A stretch of 64,000 nucleotides of DNA from an uncultured Kangiella sp. (GTDB taxonomy: Bacteria; Pseudomonadota; Gammaproteobacteria; Enterobacterales; Kangiellaceae), in NCBI GenBank assembly GCA_947503345.1, contig CANNCW010000004.1:1-64000 (forward strand). The letters run 5' to 3'. The notes below the pieces were generated by a model. That model searched no databases and was not told where the DNA came from. It saw nothing but the letters and a program-made list of their open reading frames with translations. Positions 33,520 through 43,910 of this stretch are shown one piece after another. The position numbers and the translations under genes were made by a program. The number at the start of each line of letters is the position of its first letter. The first letter of the stretch is position 1.

Positions 33520-35511
33520 ATGAGTCAAGATTTTAAAATTGAATCAGCCTTTGAACCTGCGGGTGATCAACCTAAGGCCATCGAAGGATTATTGGAAGGT
33601 TTAGAAGATGGGCTTTCGCACCAAACTTTACTGGGAGTAACTGGCTCTGGTAAAACTTATACCATTGCAAATGTTATTGCTAGTTCGGGCCGTCCCACCA
33701 TTATTATGGCTCCAAATAAAACTTTGGCAGCACAGCTTTATGGCGAAATGAAAGAATTCTTTCCACATAACGCAGTGGAGTATTTCGTTTCATACTATGA
33801 TTATTATCAACCCGAAGCCTATGTGCCATCTTCGGATACTTTTATCGAAAAAGATTCTTCGATTAATGAGCATATTGAGCAGATGCGTTTGTCCGCCACG
33901 CGTGCCTTATTGGAGCGCCGAGATTCAATCATCGTAGCTTCAGTTTCTGCAATTTATGGTTTAGGCGATCCTAAAGCGTTTCATAGTATGGTGATGCACC
34001 TAAAAGTCGGCGATAGCATTGATCAACGCTATGTTTTAAGGCGTCTAGCGGAGTTGCAGTACACTCGTAATGAAATGGACTTGGCACGTGCTACCTATAG
34101 AGTGCGGGGTGATTTGATTGATATTTATCCTGCTGAGTCTGAGCAGAATGCGGTTCGAGTTGAGTTATTCGACGATGAAGTAGAGTCGATTCAGACTTTT
34201 GACCCTTTGACTGGCGAAGTGTTAAAGCGTTTGTCGCGAGTGACTATTTTTCCAAAAAGCCATTATGTGACTTCTCGTCAGACTATTTTGGATGCGATTG
34301 AGGAAATTAAGGAAGAATTAAAAGAACGTCTCGCGCAGCTTTATGAGATGAATAAGTTAGTGGAAGCACAGCGTCTTGAACAGAGAGTTAAATTTGATAT
34401 TGAGATGATGCATGAACTGGGTTATTGCTCAGGGATTGAAAATTATTCACGCTTTTTATCGGGTGCTAAGCCCGGTGAACCACCGCCATGTTTGTTGGAT
34501 TATTTACCGCCTGATGCCTTGATGGTGATTGATGAGTCTCACGTGACGGTATCGCAAATTGGTGCTATGTATAAGGGGGACCGCTCTCGAAAAGAAACCT
34601 TGGTGGAGTTTGGCTTCCGCTTGCCTTCAGCGCTTGATAATCGTCCTTTACGTTTCGAGGAGTTTGAGAGAATTGCACCACAAACTATTTTGGTTTCTGC
34701 AACCCCAGGTAATTATGAACAAGAACACTCGGGTCAAGTGGTTGAGCAATTGGTAAGGCCGACAGGTTTGATTGACCCTGAAATTGAAGTCCGTTCAGTT
34801 GCCACTCAGGTTGATGATGTATTATCCGAAATCAATCAACGGGTTGCAGTTAATGAAAGGGTATTAATTACCACTTTAACCAAGCGAATGTCGGAAGATT
34901 TGACTGATTATTTGTCAGAGCATGGCGTTCGAGTTCGTTATTTGCACTCCGATATTGATACCGTAGAGCGCATGGAGATCATTCGTGATCTGCGAATTGG
35001 TGAATTTGACGTTTTAGTAGGAATTAACTTGCTTCGAGAAGGGTTAGATATGCCAGAAGTATCGCTGGTGGCGATTTTAGATGCTGATAAAGAGGGCTTT
35101 TTGCGCTCTGAACGTTCTTTGATCCAGACTATTGGTCGTGCCGCCCGAAATTTGAAGGGTAAAGCAATTTTATATGCGGATAGAATTACTGGATCCATGG
35201 AGAGAGCTATTGGTGAAACCAATCGTCGTCGTAAGATCCAGCAGGAATTTAATGAAAAGCATGGTATTACTCCTAAAGGTGTATCTAAAAAGATTACCGA
35301 TGTCATGGATACTGGTCGTGATGCAGCTGTTTCTCGAAAAGTTGCTGAGAAAGAAGCGCATTATGCGGCTAAAAGTATGAGTGAAATTGTTAAAGAAATT
35401 AGCCAGTTAGAAGAGTTAATGTTGGAATATGCAAAAGATTTAGAGTTTGAAAAAGCGGCGCAAACTCGAGATAAAATTGCTCAATTACGTAAATTAAGTA
35501 TAGATAGCTAG
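33520..35511 (+). CDS. uvrB: Excinuclease ABC subunit UvrB
   Basis: 663 residues. Walker A GVTGSGKT at 39-46. The beta-hairpin that clamps damaged DNA ([21 protein letters not shown]) is at about 91-111. DEAD-like VIDESH, helicase motifs V-VI ([22 protein letters not shown]) and a C-terminal UVR motif ([17 protein letters not shown]) follow. It verifies lesions handed over by UvrA and recruits UvrC. No CTGT-N8-ACAG LexA box is visible in the 125 bases upstream. Confidence 0.98.
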   Translation: MSQDFKIESAFEPAGDQPKAIEGLLEGLEDGLSHQTLLGVTGSGKTYTIANVIASSGRPTIIMAPNKTLAAQLYGEMKEFFPHNAVEYFVSYYDYYQPEAYVPSSDTFIEKDSSINEHIEQMRLSATRALLERRDSIIVASVSAIYGLGDPKAFHSMVMHLKVGDSIDQRYVLRRLAELQYTRNEMDLARATYRVRGDLIDIYPAESEQNAVRVELFDDEVESIQTFDPLTGEVLKRLSRVTIFPKSHYVTSRQTILDAIEEIKEELKERLAQLYEMNKLVEAQRLEQRVKFDIEMMHELGYCSGIENYSRFLSGAKPGEPPPCLLDYLPPDALMVIDESHVTVSQIGAMYKGDRSRKETLVEFGFRLPSALDNRPLRFEEFERIAPQTILVSATPGNYEQEHSGQVVEQLVRPTGLIDPEIEVRSVATQVDDVLSEINQRVAVNERVLITTLTKRMSEDLTDYLSEHGVRVRYLHSDIDTVERMEIIRDLRIGEFDVLVGINLLREGLDMPEVSLVAILDADKEGFLRSERSLIQTIGRAARNLKGKAILYADRITGSMERAIGETNRRRKIQQEFNEKHGITPKGVSKKITDVMDTGRDAAVSRKVAEKEAHYAAKSMSEIVKEISQLEELMLEYAKDLEFEKAAQTRDKIAQLRKLSIDS

Positions 35512-35535
35512 GCACACAAGCTTAGGCATTAATCA

Positions 35536-36183
35536 ATGATAAAAAAAAGAATTTTAAGTTTTATATTAATAGGAGTTATGTCTTTGTTTGTTTCAGAACG
35601 AGGGATTTCCGCTAGCATTGAAATAGAAAAGCAAATTCTTGAAAAGTTTCAAATTGAATTTGATCGAGTTAAAGCTTTTGCCGAAAGTCAAAAGAGACCC
35701 TTTGCTTCAGATGTTTTAATGGACTTTATTGAAACGCAAATGATGAAGCGTTGGTCTGCGGAACTGACTATTCGTGCGATAGTAGGAAAAAAACGTTGGA
35801 GGGTTATTAAACCTAAGGAAAAACAAGAGCTTATCCTTGCTTATGAAAATACCATGAAACGTTATTTATATGAAACCTTTCAACAATATAAAGGGCAAAA
35901 ACCTGTCGCGGAGAAGGTGGAGTTACACTCGAATCATAAAAAGGGATGGCTAACTGTCAGATTACTAATCCCTAACTTTTCGGATGTTACCTTAGATTTA
36001 AAAATTTATAACCGCGATGGTGAGTGGCTTATTTACGATTTTAGGTATCAAGGAGTGAGCTTTGTCCAATTAAAAGCGTTGGATTATTTTTTAACTCTAA
36101 AAATAAATGGTGCAGAAGGTTTAATTAATAAACTAAATAAAAAAAATGAACAACTTTATAAAAGCTTGGAGAGCAAGCCATGA
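35536..36183 (+). CDS. MlaC/Ttg2D-family periplasmic phospholipid-binding protein
   Basis: 215 residues. Signal peptide 1-26 (SFILIGVMSLFVSERGISA). The fold phrases of the Tol/Ttg2 family are seen: RWSAELTIRAIVGKKRW, ENTMKRYLYETFQQYKG, WLIYDFRYQGVSFVQ. Family members carry phospholipids between the outer membrane and the MlaFEDB complex. No other mla gene is near, so it may be an isolated paralogue. It overlaps rfaH by four bases (ATGA). Confidence 0.8.
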   Translation: MIKKRILSFILIGVMSLFVSERGISASIEIEKQILEKFQIEFDRVKAFAESQKRPFASDVLMDFIETQMMKRWSAELTIRAIVGKKRWRVIKPKEKQELILAYENTMKRYLYETFQQYKGQKPVAEKVELHSNHKKGWLTVRLLIPNFSDVTLDLKIYNRDGEWLIYDFRYQGVSFVQLKALDYFLTLKINGAEGLINKLNKKNEQLYKSLESKP

Positions 36184-36677
36184 AGCAATGGTATTTGATT
36201 CAAGCAAAACCAAAACAAGAAGCTAGAGCTAAAGAGCATTTAGATAATCAAGATGTTGAGTGTTTTTATCCGACTATTGAATTAGAAAAAGTGGTAAGAG
36301 GAAAACGTCAAAAAGTCACAGAAGCGTTATTTGCTAACTACTTATTTGTTCAGCTTGATTCTGAGGATATTGCTTGGTCAAAAATTCGCTCAACTCGAGG
36401 GGTTAGAGATTTTGTACGGTTCGGATTTGAGGTTGCAAAAGTTCCAGATGAGCTCATAGAACAATTAAAAGCGGATGTAATAAATCTTGATGTTGATAAT
36501 TTAAATACTAATGCTCCCAAAGAAGGGGAAGCTATTTTACTTATTGACGGCCCTTTTAAAGATTTAGAAGCGATTTTTAAAGCAAAAAATGGTGATGAGC
36601 GATCCATTATTTTATTAAATTTATTAAATAAGCCAGTTACGATGGAAGTTTCTAATAGGAGCTTTGTAAAAAAGTAA
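36180..36677 (+). CDS. rfaH: Transcription antitermination factor RfaH (NusG paralogue)
   Basis: 165 residues, family length. N-terminal NGN domain: MKQWYLIQAKPKQE, then VECFYPTIELEKVVRGKRQ and FANYLFVQLD. After a linker, the KOW-type C-terminal domain starts near EGEAILLIDGPFKDLEAIF. RfaH loads on paused RNA polymerase at ops DNA, suppresses termination and recruits ribosomes, chiefly in surface-polysaccharide operons. Here an ops element lies 157 bases downstream at the head of a 27-kb polysaccharide operon, its obvious target. Confidence 0.93.
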   Translation: MKQWYLIQAKPKQEARAKEHLDNQDVECFYPTIELEKVVRGKRQKVTEALFANYLFVQLDSEDIAWSKIRSTRGVRDFVRFGFEVAKVPDELIEQLKADVINLDVDNLNTNAPKEGEAILLIDGPFKDLEAIFKAKNGDERSIILLNLLNKPVTMEVSNRSFVKK

Positions 36678-36738
36678 AAATATGTCTATTTACATGATAT
36701 TTTGGTACAAAATGGGTTCTTTTTAATGTGAATCCCTC

Positions 36739-36744
36739 TATAAT
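36739..36744 (+). promoter_or_regulatory. -10 box of the polysaccharide operon
   Basis: A consensus TATAAT 90 bases upstream of the ops element. The expected -35 position (about 36716-36721) is poor (GTTCTT), so the promoter may need an activator. Position fits a leader of about 110 bases carrying ops. Confidence 0.5.
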
Positions 36745-36834
36745 AGCGACCAAAGTATCTCTGCTCAGACCAGAAATACTTTTACCGACAATAATAATAG
36801 TTATTAAAAGGTACTTTGGGAGCCATAACCCAAG

Positions 36835-36845
36835 GGCGGTAGCGT
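36835..36845 (+). promoter_or_regulatory. ops element (JUMPstart core), RfaH loading site
   Basis: GGCGGTAGCGT is an exact match to the ops consensus GGCGGTAGNNT. The preceding AGCCATAACCCAAG resembles the rest of JUMPstart. It lies 17 bases before the first start codon of the operon and directly downstream of the rfaH gene. Confidence 0.93.
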
Positions 36846-36861
36846 TTTTAGCTGGGATTAA

Positions 36862-37692
36862 ATGGATAATTTTTTGAATAAATTCAAAGCGTTGCGTGGA
36901 TGGACCAACAAGGACTTTATGCAACAGTTAAGCTCAATTGCAAAATCAGCTGGCGAAGCGACCCTTGAAGTTTACAATCAAGAGTTTGAAGTAGAAGCTA
37001 AGCCTGATAGCTCTCCTCTGACAGAGGCCGATCTGGCTTCACATAAACTCATCTTTGAAAAGTTAACTGAACTTACTCCAGAACTCCCAATTTTATCGGA
37101 AGAGTCCGCAACTATCGCTTGGTCTAAACGACGGGAGTGGCAAACTTATTGGTTGATTGATCCATTAGATGGAACCAAAGAGTTTCTTAAACGCAATGGT
37201 GAATTTACTGTTAATATCGCTTTGATCCATCAAAATCAGCCAATATTGGGAGTGGTTTATGCGCCTGTGTTGGATTTATTGTATTTTGCATCCATTGAGA
37301 TAGGTGCATATAAACAAGATGCTGACAATGAAGTGGTGCCGATTAAAGTGGCTGGTGGAGTTGGAAACCGACCAATGAAAGTGATGGGAAGTCGCTCGCA
37401 TCAAACTGAAGAGTTTACAGATTACTTAAAGCAGTTTGACTCTATTGAGCTGGTCTCAATGGGTTCTTCTTTAAAATTATGCTATGTTGCGGAAGGCAAA
37501 GCGGACATATATCCGCGCTTAGGACCAACTAGTGAGTGGGATACTGCTGCAGCGCATGCCATTGTTAAGTTTGCTGGTGGTGACTGCCTCAATTTTGAGA
37601 CAAATAAAGAATTAACATATAACACTAAGGATTCCTTGTTGAATCCTTATTTTATAGTGACAGGATATAAAGGTAGGCAAGGTGATAACTAA
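36862..37692 (+). CDS. cysQ: 3'(2'),5'-bisphosphate nucleotidase CysQ
   Basis: 276 residues from ATG 36862. Internal ATG 36919 has a better AAGGA ribosome site and gives MQQLSSIAKSAG, closer to the usual N-terminus, so the true start may be there. Lithium-sensitive phosphatase motifs: SPLTEADLASH, LSEES, WLIDPLDGTKEFLKRNGEFTVN and, late, GPTSEWDTAAAHAI. It dephosphorylates PAP/PAPS by-products of sulfate metabolism. First gene after ops; cysQ heading or flanking polysaccharide operons is common in marine gammaproteobacteria. Confidence 0.93.
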   Translation: MDNFLNKFKALRGWTNKDFMQQLSSIAKSAGEATLEVYNQEFEVEAKPDSSPLTEADLASHKLIFEKLTELTPELPILSEESATIAWSKRREWQTYWLIDPLDGTKEFLKRNGEFTVNIALIHQNQPILGVVYAPVLDLLYFASIEIGAYKQDADNEVVPIKVAGGVGNRPMKVMGSRSHQTEEFTDYLKQFDSIELVSMGSSLKLCYVAEGKADIYPRLGPTSEWDTAAAHAIVKFAGGDCLNFETNKELTYNTKDSLLNPYFIVTGYKGRQGDN

Positions 37693-37693
37693 A

Positions 37694-40201
37694 ATGAAAT
37701 CATTAAAAATCGCATTAATCATTTGGTCATTTGTAGCTGCTTATTCATTAGCTGCTGCGAACCCAGATTTATCACAAGCGAAAAAATTATGTACCGAAGC
37801 TACTGAAGCACAAAAGCAAGCTGCAAAAGCGGCTGGTTATGATGTGGATTCTTTGTGTAGTTCATTACAGCAACAAACGGATACTGATAAAACTTTATTG
37901 GATGTTCAGACACCTGCAATTTTGCCGCGTGATATTAAGGGAATGAACGAACTTGGATTCGATAAAAACAAGCTGCAAGAAACCAATGAAAAAATTGCAA
38001 AAGTCGATCAGCCTTTGCAAAAATTTGGCTACGACTTATTTGCAGGTGAACCGACTACTTATACACCAGTTGGAAATATTCCTGTCCCTGCAAATTATAT
38101 TGTTGGCCCTGGTGATTTGGTGCGTGTGCAACTTTATGGAAAGGAAAATACAAGCTATGAATTGCAAGTTGGTCGCGATGGAGCGATTCAGTTTCCTAAT
38201 CTTGGCCCTATCTACGTGGCAGGTTTAAGTTATACAGAATTAAAGGAAAATTTAAACAGTCAAATTAAAGAGCAAATTATTGGCGTTCAAGCCAATATTT
38301 CTATGGGTGAACTACGTTCCATTCAAATTTTTGTATTAGGTGAAGCTTATAAACCAGGTGCTTATACAGTTTCATCATTATCAACTATTTTAAATGCGAT
38401 TTATGTTTCAGGCGGGGTTAAAGAAATTGGCTCTCTAAGAAATATTCAGTTGAAACGAAATGGCCAATTAGTAAGCACTTTAGATTTGTACGACCTTTTG
38501 TTGAAAGGCGATACGCGTCGAGATCGTCGTTTGCAAGCTGGTGATGTGATTTTTATTCCGTCGGTTAAGAAAACTGCATCGGTTGCTGGTGAAGTAGTTC
38601 GCCCAGCAATTTATGAATTAAAAAATGAAAAGTCATTAGCAGAGTTAATAAAGCTTGCTGGTGGTTTATTACCTAATGCCTATGGCGAAGAAGCTCGAGT
38701 GCAAAGAGTTGACTCGAAAGGCGCTATGACAGTTTTGGATGTGAATTTAAAAACATCTAGTGGTAAAAATACTCGCTTGAGTAATGGTGACTTATTACAA
38801 GTCTTCCCAGTATTGGAACGTCAAGATAATATTGTTACTGTTGACGGTCATGTCTATCGCCCAGGCCCGCAAAGTTGGCGTCAAGGTATGCGTGTTTCAG
38901 ATTTGATTAAAAGTGCAAATCTTTTAAAAGACAATGCCAATGTTGATTTTGCATTATTAATGCGTGAAACCAAGCCTTATAGAAAGTTGCAGCCTCTTAA
39001 AGTTAATTTGCGAGCGGTTTTTGAAAATAGAAACTCTGATGTAAATATAAAACTTGAGTCTAGGGATAAGTTGATAGTTTTAAGTAACACCTTAGATCTT
39101 GAGTTTGAAAGTGAAGATGCTAAGGAAGAGCTACGCAATATTTTGGTCGATGAGATTATAGAGCAATTAAAATCACAAGCAGATTATAAAAATCCAGCTC
39201 AGTTGATTTCGATTACGGGAGCTGTAAAATTTCCTGGCGAATATCCTCTAACTCAAAACATGACCGCAGTTGATTTAATACAAGCAGCTGGCGGTTTGTC
39301 AGAAGCCGCGTTTTCTTTAGAAGCAGAGTTGACACGTAGTGATTTGAACGATCCTCTACAAGCAAAAGTGCAACATCAAAAGATTGATTTACAGCAAGAA
39401 TTTCTTGGAAATGTTGGGTTTAAGTTACAGGCTCATGATCAGTTAAATATAAAAGTAACTCCAGAATATCGTGACTTCGCAACGGTTAAAGTGTCTGGCG
39501 AAGTTAAGTTCCCAGGTTCTTATCGTATTCAACGTGGTGAAACCTTATCACAGTTAATGGAGCGAGTTGGTGGTGTAAATAATTTCGCTCATATTAAAGC
39601 TGCAGTGTTCTCGCGCAAAGAGTTACGTGAACTCGAGCAAAAAGAGTTGCGCAGACTTCAAGATCGTTTGCAGCAAGATATAGCAGCTGCTGAGTTAGAA
39701 GATAGCAATGTTGGCAAAACTGCTGATATTAATTCAGCAAAATCATTGCTAGATGTATTAGACACTACCAAAGCCACGGGACGTCTAGTTATTAGTCTTG
39801 AAAATATATTAAGTGGAGCAAGTGAAGATGTAACACTTAAAGATGGCGATGAGCTAATAATTCCGGCGTATCGTCAAGAGATTACTGTAGTTGGAGAGGT
39901 TCAGGTACCAACATCACACTTGTTTGATAAAAAGTATGATTTTGATGACTACATTGAGCGAAGCGGCGGGGAAAAGGAAACAGCTAATTCTGATGCTATC
40001 TACGTTGTTAAAGCGGATGGCTCTGTATTATTACCAAATGCAAACAGTTGGTTAAGCCACTCAGACGTCAATGTTGAGCCTGGTGATACTATTGTTGTAC
40101 CACTAGATACAACAAGAGTCGATAGTTTAGAGCTTTGGTCTAAGGTTAGCTCGATTGTATATCAGCTCGCTCTTGGTGCTGCAGCAGTTAAGAGTTTCTA
40201 A
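37694..40201 (+). CDS. SLBB-domain polysaccharide export outer-membrane protein (large Wza/WbfF-like)
   Basis: 835 residues from ATG 37694; the frame also opens at GTG 37682, inside cysQ. Signal peptide 1-21. The Poly_export domain begins near VGPGDLVRVQLYGKENTSYELQVGRDG. It is followed by at least five SLBB-like repeats, each with a phrase such as VLGEAYKPGAYTVSS, VAGEVVRPAIYELKN, ITGAVKFPGEYPL, VSGEVKFPGSYRIQRGETL, VVGEVQVPTSHLF. The size and repeat number resemble WbfF/OtnA proteins of Vibrio capsule loci rather than 380-residue Wza. There is no lipobox Cys. Likely forms the export channel through the outer membrane. Confidence 0.88.
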   Translation: MKSLKIALIIWSFVAAYSLAAANPDLSQAKKLCTEATEAQKQAAKAAGYDVDSLCSSLQQQTDTDKTLLDVQTPAILPRDIKGMNELGFDKNKLQETNEKIAKVDQPLQKFGYDLFAGEPTTYTPVGNIPVPANYIVGPGDLVRVQLYGKENTSYELQVGRDGAIQFPNLGPIYVAGLSYTELKENLNSQIKEQIIGVQANISMGELRSIQIFVLGEAYKPGAYTVSSLSTILNAIYVSGGVKEIGSLRNIQLKRNGQLVSTLDLYDLLLKGDTRRDRRLQAGDVIFIPSVKKTASVAGEVVRPAIYELKNEKSLAELIKLAGGLLPNAYGEEARVQRVDSKGAMTVLDVNLKTSSGKNTRLSNGDLLQVFPVLERQDNIVTVDGHVYRPGPQSWRQGMRVSDLIKSANLLKDNANVDFALLMRETKPYRKLQPLKVNLRAVFENRNSDVNIKLESRDKLIVLSNTLDLEFESEDAKEELRNILVDEIIEQLKSQADYKNPAQLISITGAVKFPGEYPLTQNMTAVDLIQAAGGLSEAAFSLEAELTRSDLNDPLQAKVQHQKIDLQQEFLGNVGFKLQAHDQLNIKVTPEYRDFATVKVSGEVKFPGSYRIQRGETLSQLMERVGGVNNFAHIKAAVFSRKELRELEQKELRRLQDRLQQDIAAAELEDSNVGKTADINSAKSLLDVLDTTKATGRLVISLENILSGASEDVTLKDGDELIIPAYRQEITVVGEVQVPTSHLFDKKYDFDDYIERSGGEKETANSDAIYVVKADGSVLLPNANSWLSHSDVNVEPGDTIVVPLDTTRVDSLELWSKVSSIVYQLALGAAAVKSF

Positions 40202-41649
40202 TGAAAAAAATAGTACTTTCAATTGCGTTACTATTCATAACGTCAGTAAATGCAGAACCCTGGATTGATACTCGAGACGCATGGTTAAGAGCAGATATCG
40301 AGTATCTATCGGATATTGGTGTTATTAAGGTTCCAATAACTACCTGGCCGTTAATGTGGGCGCCGATCTTAAATGATTTAAACCAAGCTGATATTGATAA
40401 CTTAAGTGAAAGCGAGTTAAGAGTCTACAAACGTGTTAAGCGTAAGGGGCGTTTTGAAACTAAATTAGATACGCATAGTTATTTAAGTTTAAAAGCAGGA
40501 AACCAAGGGAAAATACTTCGTCATTTCGGTGATGATAGAAGGGAAAAAGCAGAGATAACTTCTAAAACAACGGGTATGAGTAAAAACTTTGCTTGGAATA
40601 TAGAGGCTACGAAAGCTTTTGATCCCATCGATGGCGAAGAACAGCGTTTAGATAATTCTTACGTCGCAGGTATTTGGGGAAATTGGGTGGTTTCTGTAGG
40701 AGCGCAAGAAAGGTGGTGGGGCCCAGGTTGGGATACATCATTAATACTTTCAAACAATGCAAGACCTGTGCCGGCTATTTCAGTACAAAGAAATTACTCA
40801 GACGCTTTTGAAAGCAAGTGGCTATCATGGATCGGCCCTTGGACATTTAATGCTTTTGCAGGACAATTGGAAAGTGACAGGCATGTACCTCATGCAAAGC
40901 TTTTAGGAATGAGTGTAAACTTTAAACCATTTGATTCATTAGAAATAGGGTTAAGAAGAACAGCTCAATGGGCTGGTCAAGGACGTCCAAATGATCTAGG
41001 TAACCTTTTTAACTTGTTAATAGGCAGAGATAATTGTGATGAATTAGAAAATGGCTGTGGTGAAGACAGAAGTAATGAGCCCGGAAATCAGTTGGCAGGA
41101 ATTGATTTTAAATGGCGACTGCCAAATAGGCTTGGTTCAGTTTATGGACAACTAATTGGGGAAGATGAAGCGGGATACCTGCCTTCAAGAAAAGTGTTGC
41201 AAATTGGGTATCAAAACCGATTTCGAATTCATAGTATAAATTTATTAGGTTACTTGGAATATTCAGATTCAGAAAATGAATTTGCTACGGACATAACTTA
41301 CAACAATAGTATTTACCAAACCGGTTATCGTACTGAGGGCAGAACTATAGGGTCTACTTATGATAATGATACACAGGCGCTATCTTTAGGTTTAAATTTT
41401 AGAGAGACAAATGGTGCTGGCTATCAAATTATTATAAGAAATGTAGACTTAAATTCTGATAACTCGGATGGAAATCATAGTTTAAGTCAGCAAGCCATCA
41501 ATTTTTCGGAGTTTTCAGTTGAATACTTCAAGCCAACTGAATACGGTATTTTAGAACTCAAAGCTAACTATAGAGATAGTGTGGCTGATAGCTTTGGTTT
41601 CCAGAAAAACAAATACGATTTATCTTTATCGTGGACAATAAAGTTATGA
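40201..41649 (+). CDS. wzi: Wzi-like capsule assembly outer-membrane protein
   Basis: 482 residues; its ATG overlaps the upstream stop by one base (TAATG). Signal peptide 1-18. Wzi-family phrases include the N-terminal WIDTRDAWLRADIEYLSDIG, a helix region LNQADIDNLSESELRV, GAQERWWGPGWDTSLILSNN and the barrel-like repeats to the C-terminus. Wzi acts as a surface lectin that organises or attaches capsule. Position between the export channel and Wzz is normal in capsule loci. Confidence 0.88.
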   Translation: MKKIVLSIALLFITSVNAEPWIDTRDAWLRADIEYLSDIGVIKVPITTWPLMWAPILNDLNQADIDNLSESELRVYKRVKRKGRFETKLDTHSYLSLKAGNQGKILRHFGDDRREKAEITSKTTGMSKNFAWNIEATKAFDPIDGEEQRLDNSYVAGIWGNWVVSVGAQERWWGPGWDTSLILSNNARPVPAISVQRNYSDAFESKWLSWIGPWTFNAFAGQLESDRHVPHAKLLGMSVNFKPFDSLEIGLRRTAQWAGQGRPNDLGNLFNLLIGRDNCDELENGCGEDRSNEPGNQLAGIDFKWRLPNRLGSVYGQLIGEDEAGYLPSRKVLQIGYQNRFRIHSINLLGYLEYSDSENEFATDITYNNSIYQTGYRTEGRTIGSTYDNDTQALSLGLNFRETNGAGYQIIIRNVDLNSDNSDGNHSLSQQAINFSEFSVEYFKPTEYGILELKANYRDSVADSFGFQKNKYDLSLSWTIKL

Positions 41650-41662
41650 GTAGGGGATAGTT

Positions 41663-42613
41663 TTGAAATCAGAGATACAAGAAATGCATCATAATAATGA
41701 TGAAATAAATTTGCGAGAGCTTTTTTCGATTCTCTGGTTAGGGAAGTGGTGGATTATAATTATTAGCTTTATATTTGCGGTAGGCAGTGTGTTTTATGCT
41801 TTAAGTTTACCTAATGAATATAAGTCTGAGGTAATAGTAAAAGCAGTCAATAAAGAAGGTGGAAACAGTTTAATGTCGTTGTCCTCTCAACTTGGAGGCA
41901 TAGCATCGTTAGCAGGGGTTAACTTAGGGGCTGGAGAGTCAAGTGATGCGGTCGTTGCAATGGAGATTATAAAGACATGGAGTTTTGCAGAGAGCTTCAT
42001 TTACGAGTATCAATTACAGGTACCTATTTTTGCAGCCAAAGGGTGGAACCCTTCGAGTAAAAAAATAATTGTAGATGCTGAGCTTTACAACGAAGAGTCA
42101 CAAAAGTGGATTCGAAACCCTCCTAAAGGAAAAACTATCGAGCCTACCAGCTGGGAGTTATATCAAAAATATAAAGATAACGTTTCTATAAATCAAAACA
42201 AGGAAACGGGCTTAATAAAAATTGGTGTATCTCATTACTCGCCTCATTTTGCTAAAAAGTGGGTAGAGCTGTTAGTTAAAAAAATAAATGCGCATATGAA
42301 AGAAAGTGCACTGCAAGCTTCAAATAAAAGTATAAAATATTTAGAGTCTCAAATCGCGAAAACATCTGTTGCAGAAATTAGAGCAGTATTTAGTCAGCTT
42401 ATTCAAGAACAACACAAGAAAAAAATGCTGGCGCAGGTTTCTGATGAGTATGTGTTTAAAACGATTAGTAATGCAAAAATTGCAGAACAAAAAGTGAAAC
42501 CTAAGCGAGCTATAATTTGTATAGCAGGAACTATGGTTGGATTTTTTATAGCTGTAATATTTGTATTGTTTAATTTTTTCTTCAGAAAAAGTAAGTCATC
42601 ACTAAATATGTGA
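41663..42613 (+). CDS. wzz: Wzz-type polysaccharide chain-length regulator
   Basis: 316 residues from TTG 41663 with AGGGGAT upstream (next ATG at 41684). Two membrane segments, about 30-50 (WWIIIISFIFAVGSVFYALSL) and 280-300 (GTMVGFFIAVIFVLFNFFF), enclose a periplasmic coiled-coil domain. The proline-rich motif before TM2 is KVKPKRA. No tyrosine-kinase domain, so it fits the Wzx/Wzy-dependent O-antigen or heteropolymer class. It sets chain length together with Wzy. Confidence 0.9.
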   Translation: MKSEIQEMHHNNDEINLRELFSILWLGKWWIIIISFIFAVGSVFYALSLPNEYKSEVIVKAVNKEGGNSLMSLSSQLGGIASLAGVNLGAGESSDAVVAMEIIKTWSFAESFIYEYQLQVPIFAAKGWNPSSKKIIVDAELYNEESQKWIRNPPKGKTIEPTSWELYQKYKDNVSINQNKETGLIKIGVSHYSPHFAKKWVELLVKKINAHMKESALQASNKSIKYLESQIAKTSVAEIRAVFSQLIQEQHKKKMLAQVSDEYVFKTISNAKIAEQKVKPKRAIICIAGTMVGFFIAVIFVLFNFFFRKSKSSLNM

Positions 42614-42626
42614 AAGTGGATAAAAG

Positions 42627-43904
42627 ATGTTTAATTTAGATAATGTAAAAATAGCAGTGATAGGCCTAGGTTATGTTGGTTTGCCTTTAGCTGTTGAGTT
42701 TGGAAAGAAATATAGAACAGTTGGCTTTGATATAAACAAAAAGCGTGTTCAAGAGCTGCAAGAAGGAAAAGACTTTACTTTAGAAGTAAGCTCGGAAGAG
42801 CTCGCTTCTGCGAATTTGCTTTCTTTCTCTGCTGAGTTAAACGAAACTAATGAATGTAATGTTTATATAGTAACAGTACCAACTCCTATTGATGATAGTA
42901 ATGCGCCAAATCTACTGCCGTTAGAAAAGGCTTCTAAAAACTTAGCTGCCGTAATTTCGAAAGGCGATATAGTGGTTTTTGAGTCTACCGTTTATCCAGG
43001 AGCAACTGAAGAAGTATGCATACCAATTATTGAGAAGTTATCAGGTTTAGATTTGAATAAAGACTTTTATGCTGGTTATAGTCCGGAGAGGATTAACCCT
43101 GGTGATAAAGTTAATCGTTTGACCACCATCAAGAAAATAACTTCTGGTTCAACTCCTGAAGTTGCTGATTATTTAGATTTATTATATGGCTCAATTATCA
43201 CGGCAGGTACGCACAAAGCTTCATCAATTAAAGTCGCCGAGGCTGCAAAAGTAATTGAAAATACGCAGCGAGATCTGAATATTGCGGTAATTAATGAGTT
43301 TGCGAAAATTTTCAATAAATTAGATATTGATACAGAAGAGGTTTTGAAGGCAGCAGGAACCAAATGGAACTTTTTAAACTTTAAACCTGGTCTAGTGGGG
43401 GGGCACTGCATAAGTGTTGATCCTTATTACTTAACATATAAAGCTTTAGAAGTTGGATATCAACCAGAGGTTATTTTAGCTGGAAGGCGAATTAATGACG
43501 GCATGGGGGTTTATGTTGCTACTCAGCTTGTAAAGAAGTTATCAAGTAAAAAGATACATATAGATGAAGCAAAAGTGTTGGTACTTGGGTTTACCTTCAA
43601 AGGCGATTGTCCGGATGTTAGAAATACAAAAATAATCGATATAGTAAAAGAATTAAAAGATTTTAACATTAATGTAGATATTTATGACTCCTGGGCGAAT
43701 AAATCTGAAGTAGAGAGTGAATACGGAGAGACTCTTATTGATTCTCTTGAACATAACGCTTATGACGGAATTATTATAGCCGTAGATCATAAAGAATTTA
43801 AAGAGATGGGAATTCATGAAGTACGTAAGCTAGGTAAAGAAAAGCATGTTATATATGATGTAAAGCATGTGTTTGATAGTAACGATGCAGATATAAGGTT
43901 GTAA
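42627..43904 (+). CDS. wbpA: UDP-N-acetyl-hexosamine 6-dehydrogenase (WbpA/TviB family)
   Basis: 425 residues. NAD site GLGYVG at 13-18; VPTPID at 84-89; PERINPG at 153-159; catalytic Cys261 in [13 protein letters not shown]-terminal [17 protein letters not shown]. It oxidises C6 of UDP-GlcNAc (or UDP-GalNAc) to the uronic acid. The three genes that follow are WbpB, WbpD and WbpE homologues, which favours the WbpA reaction (UDP-GlcNAcA) over the Vi-antigen use of TviB. Confidence 0.92.
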   Translation: MFNLDNVKIAVIGLGYVGLPLAVEFGKKYRTVGFDINKKRVQELQEGKDFTLEVSSEELASANLLSFSAELNETNECNVYIVTVPTPIDDSNAPNLLPLEKASKNLAAVISKGDIVVFESTVYPGATEEVCIPIIEKLSGLDLNKDFYAGYSPERINPGDKVNRLTTIKKITSGSTPEVADYLDLLYGSIITAGTHKASSIKVAEAAKVIENTQRDLNIAVINEFAKIFNKLDIDTEEVLKAAGTKWNFLNFKPGLVGGHCISVDPYYLTYKALEVGYQPEVILAGRRINDGMGVYVATQLVKKLSSKKIHIDEAKVLVLGFTFKGDCPDVRNTKIIDIVKELKDFNINVDIYDSWANKSEVESEYGETLIDSLEHNAYDGIIIAVDHKEFKEMGIHEVRKLGKEKHVIYDVKHVFDSNDADIRL

Positions 43905-43910
43905 TAAATA

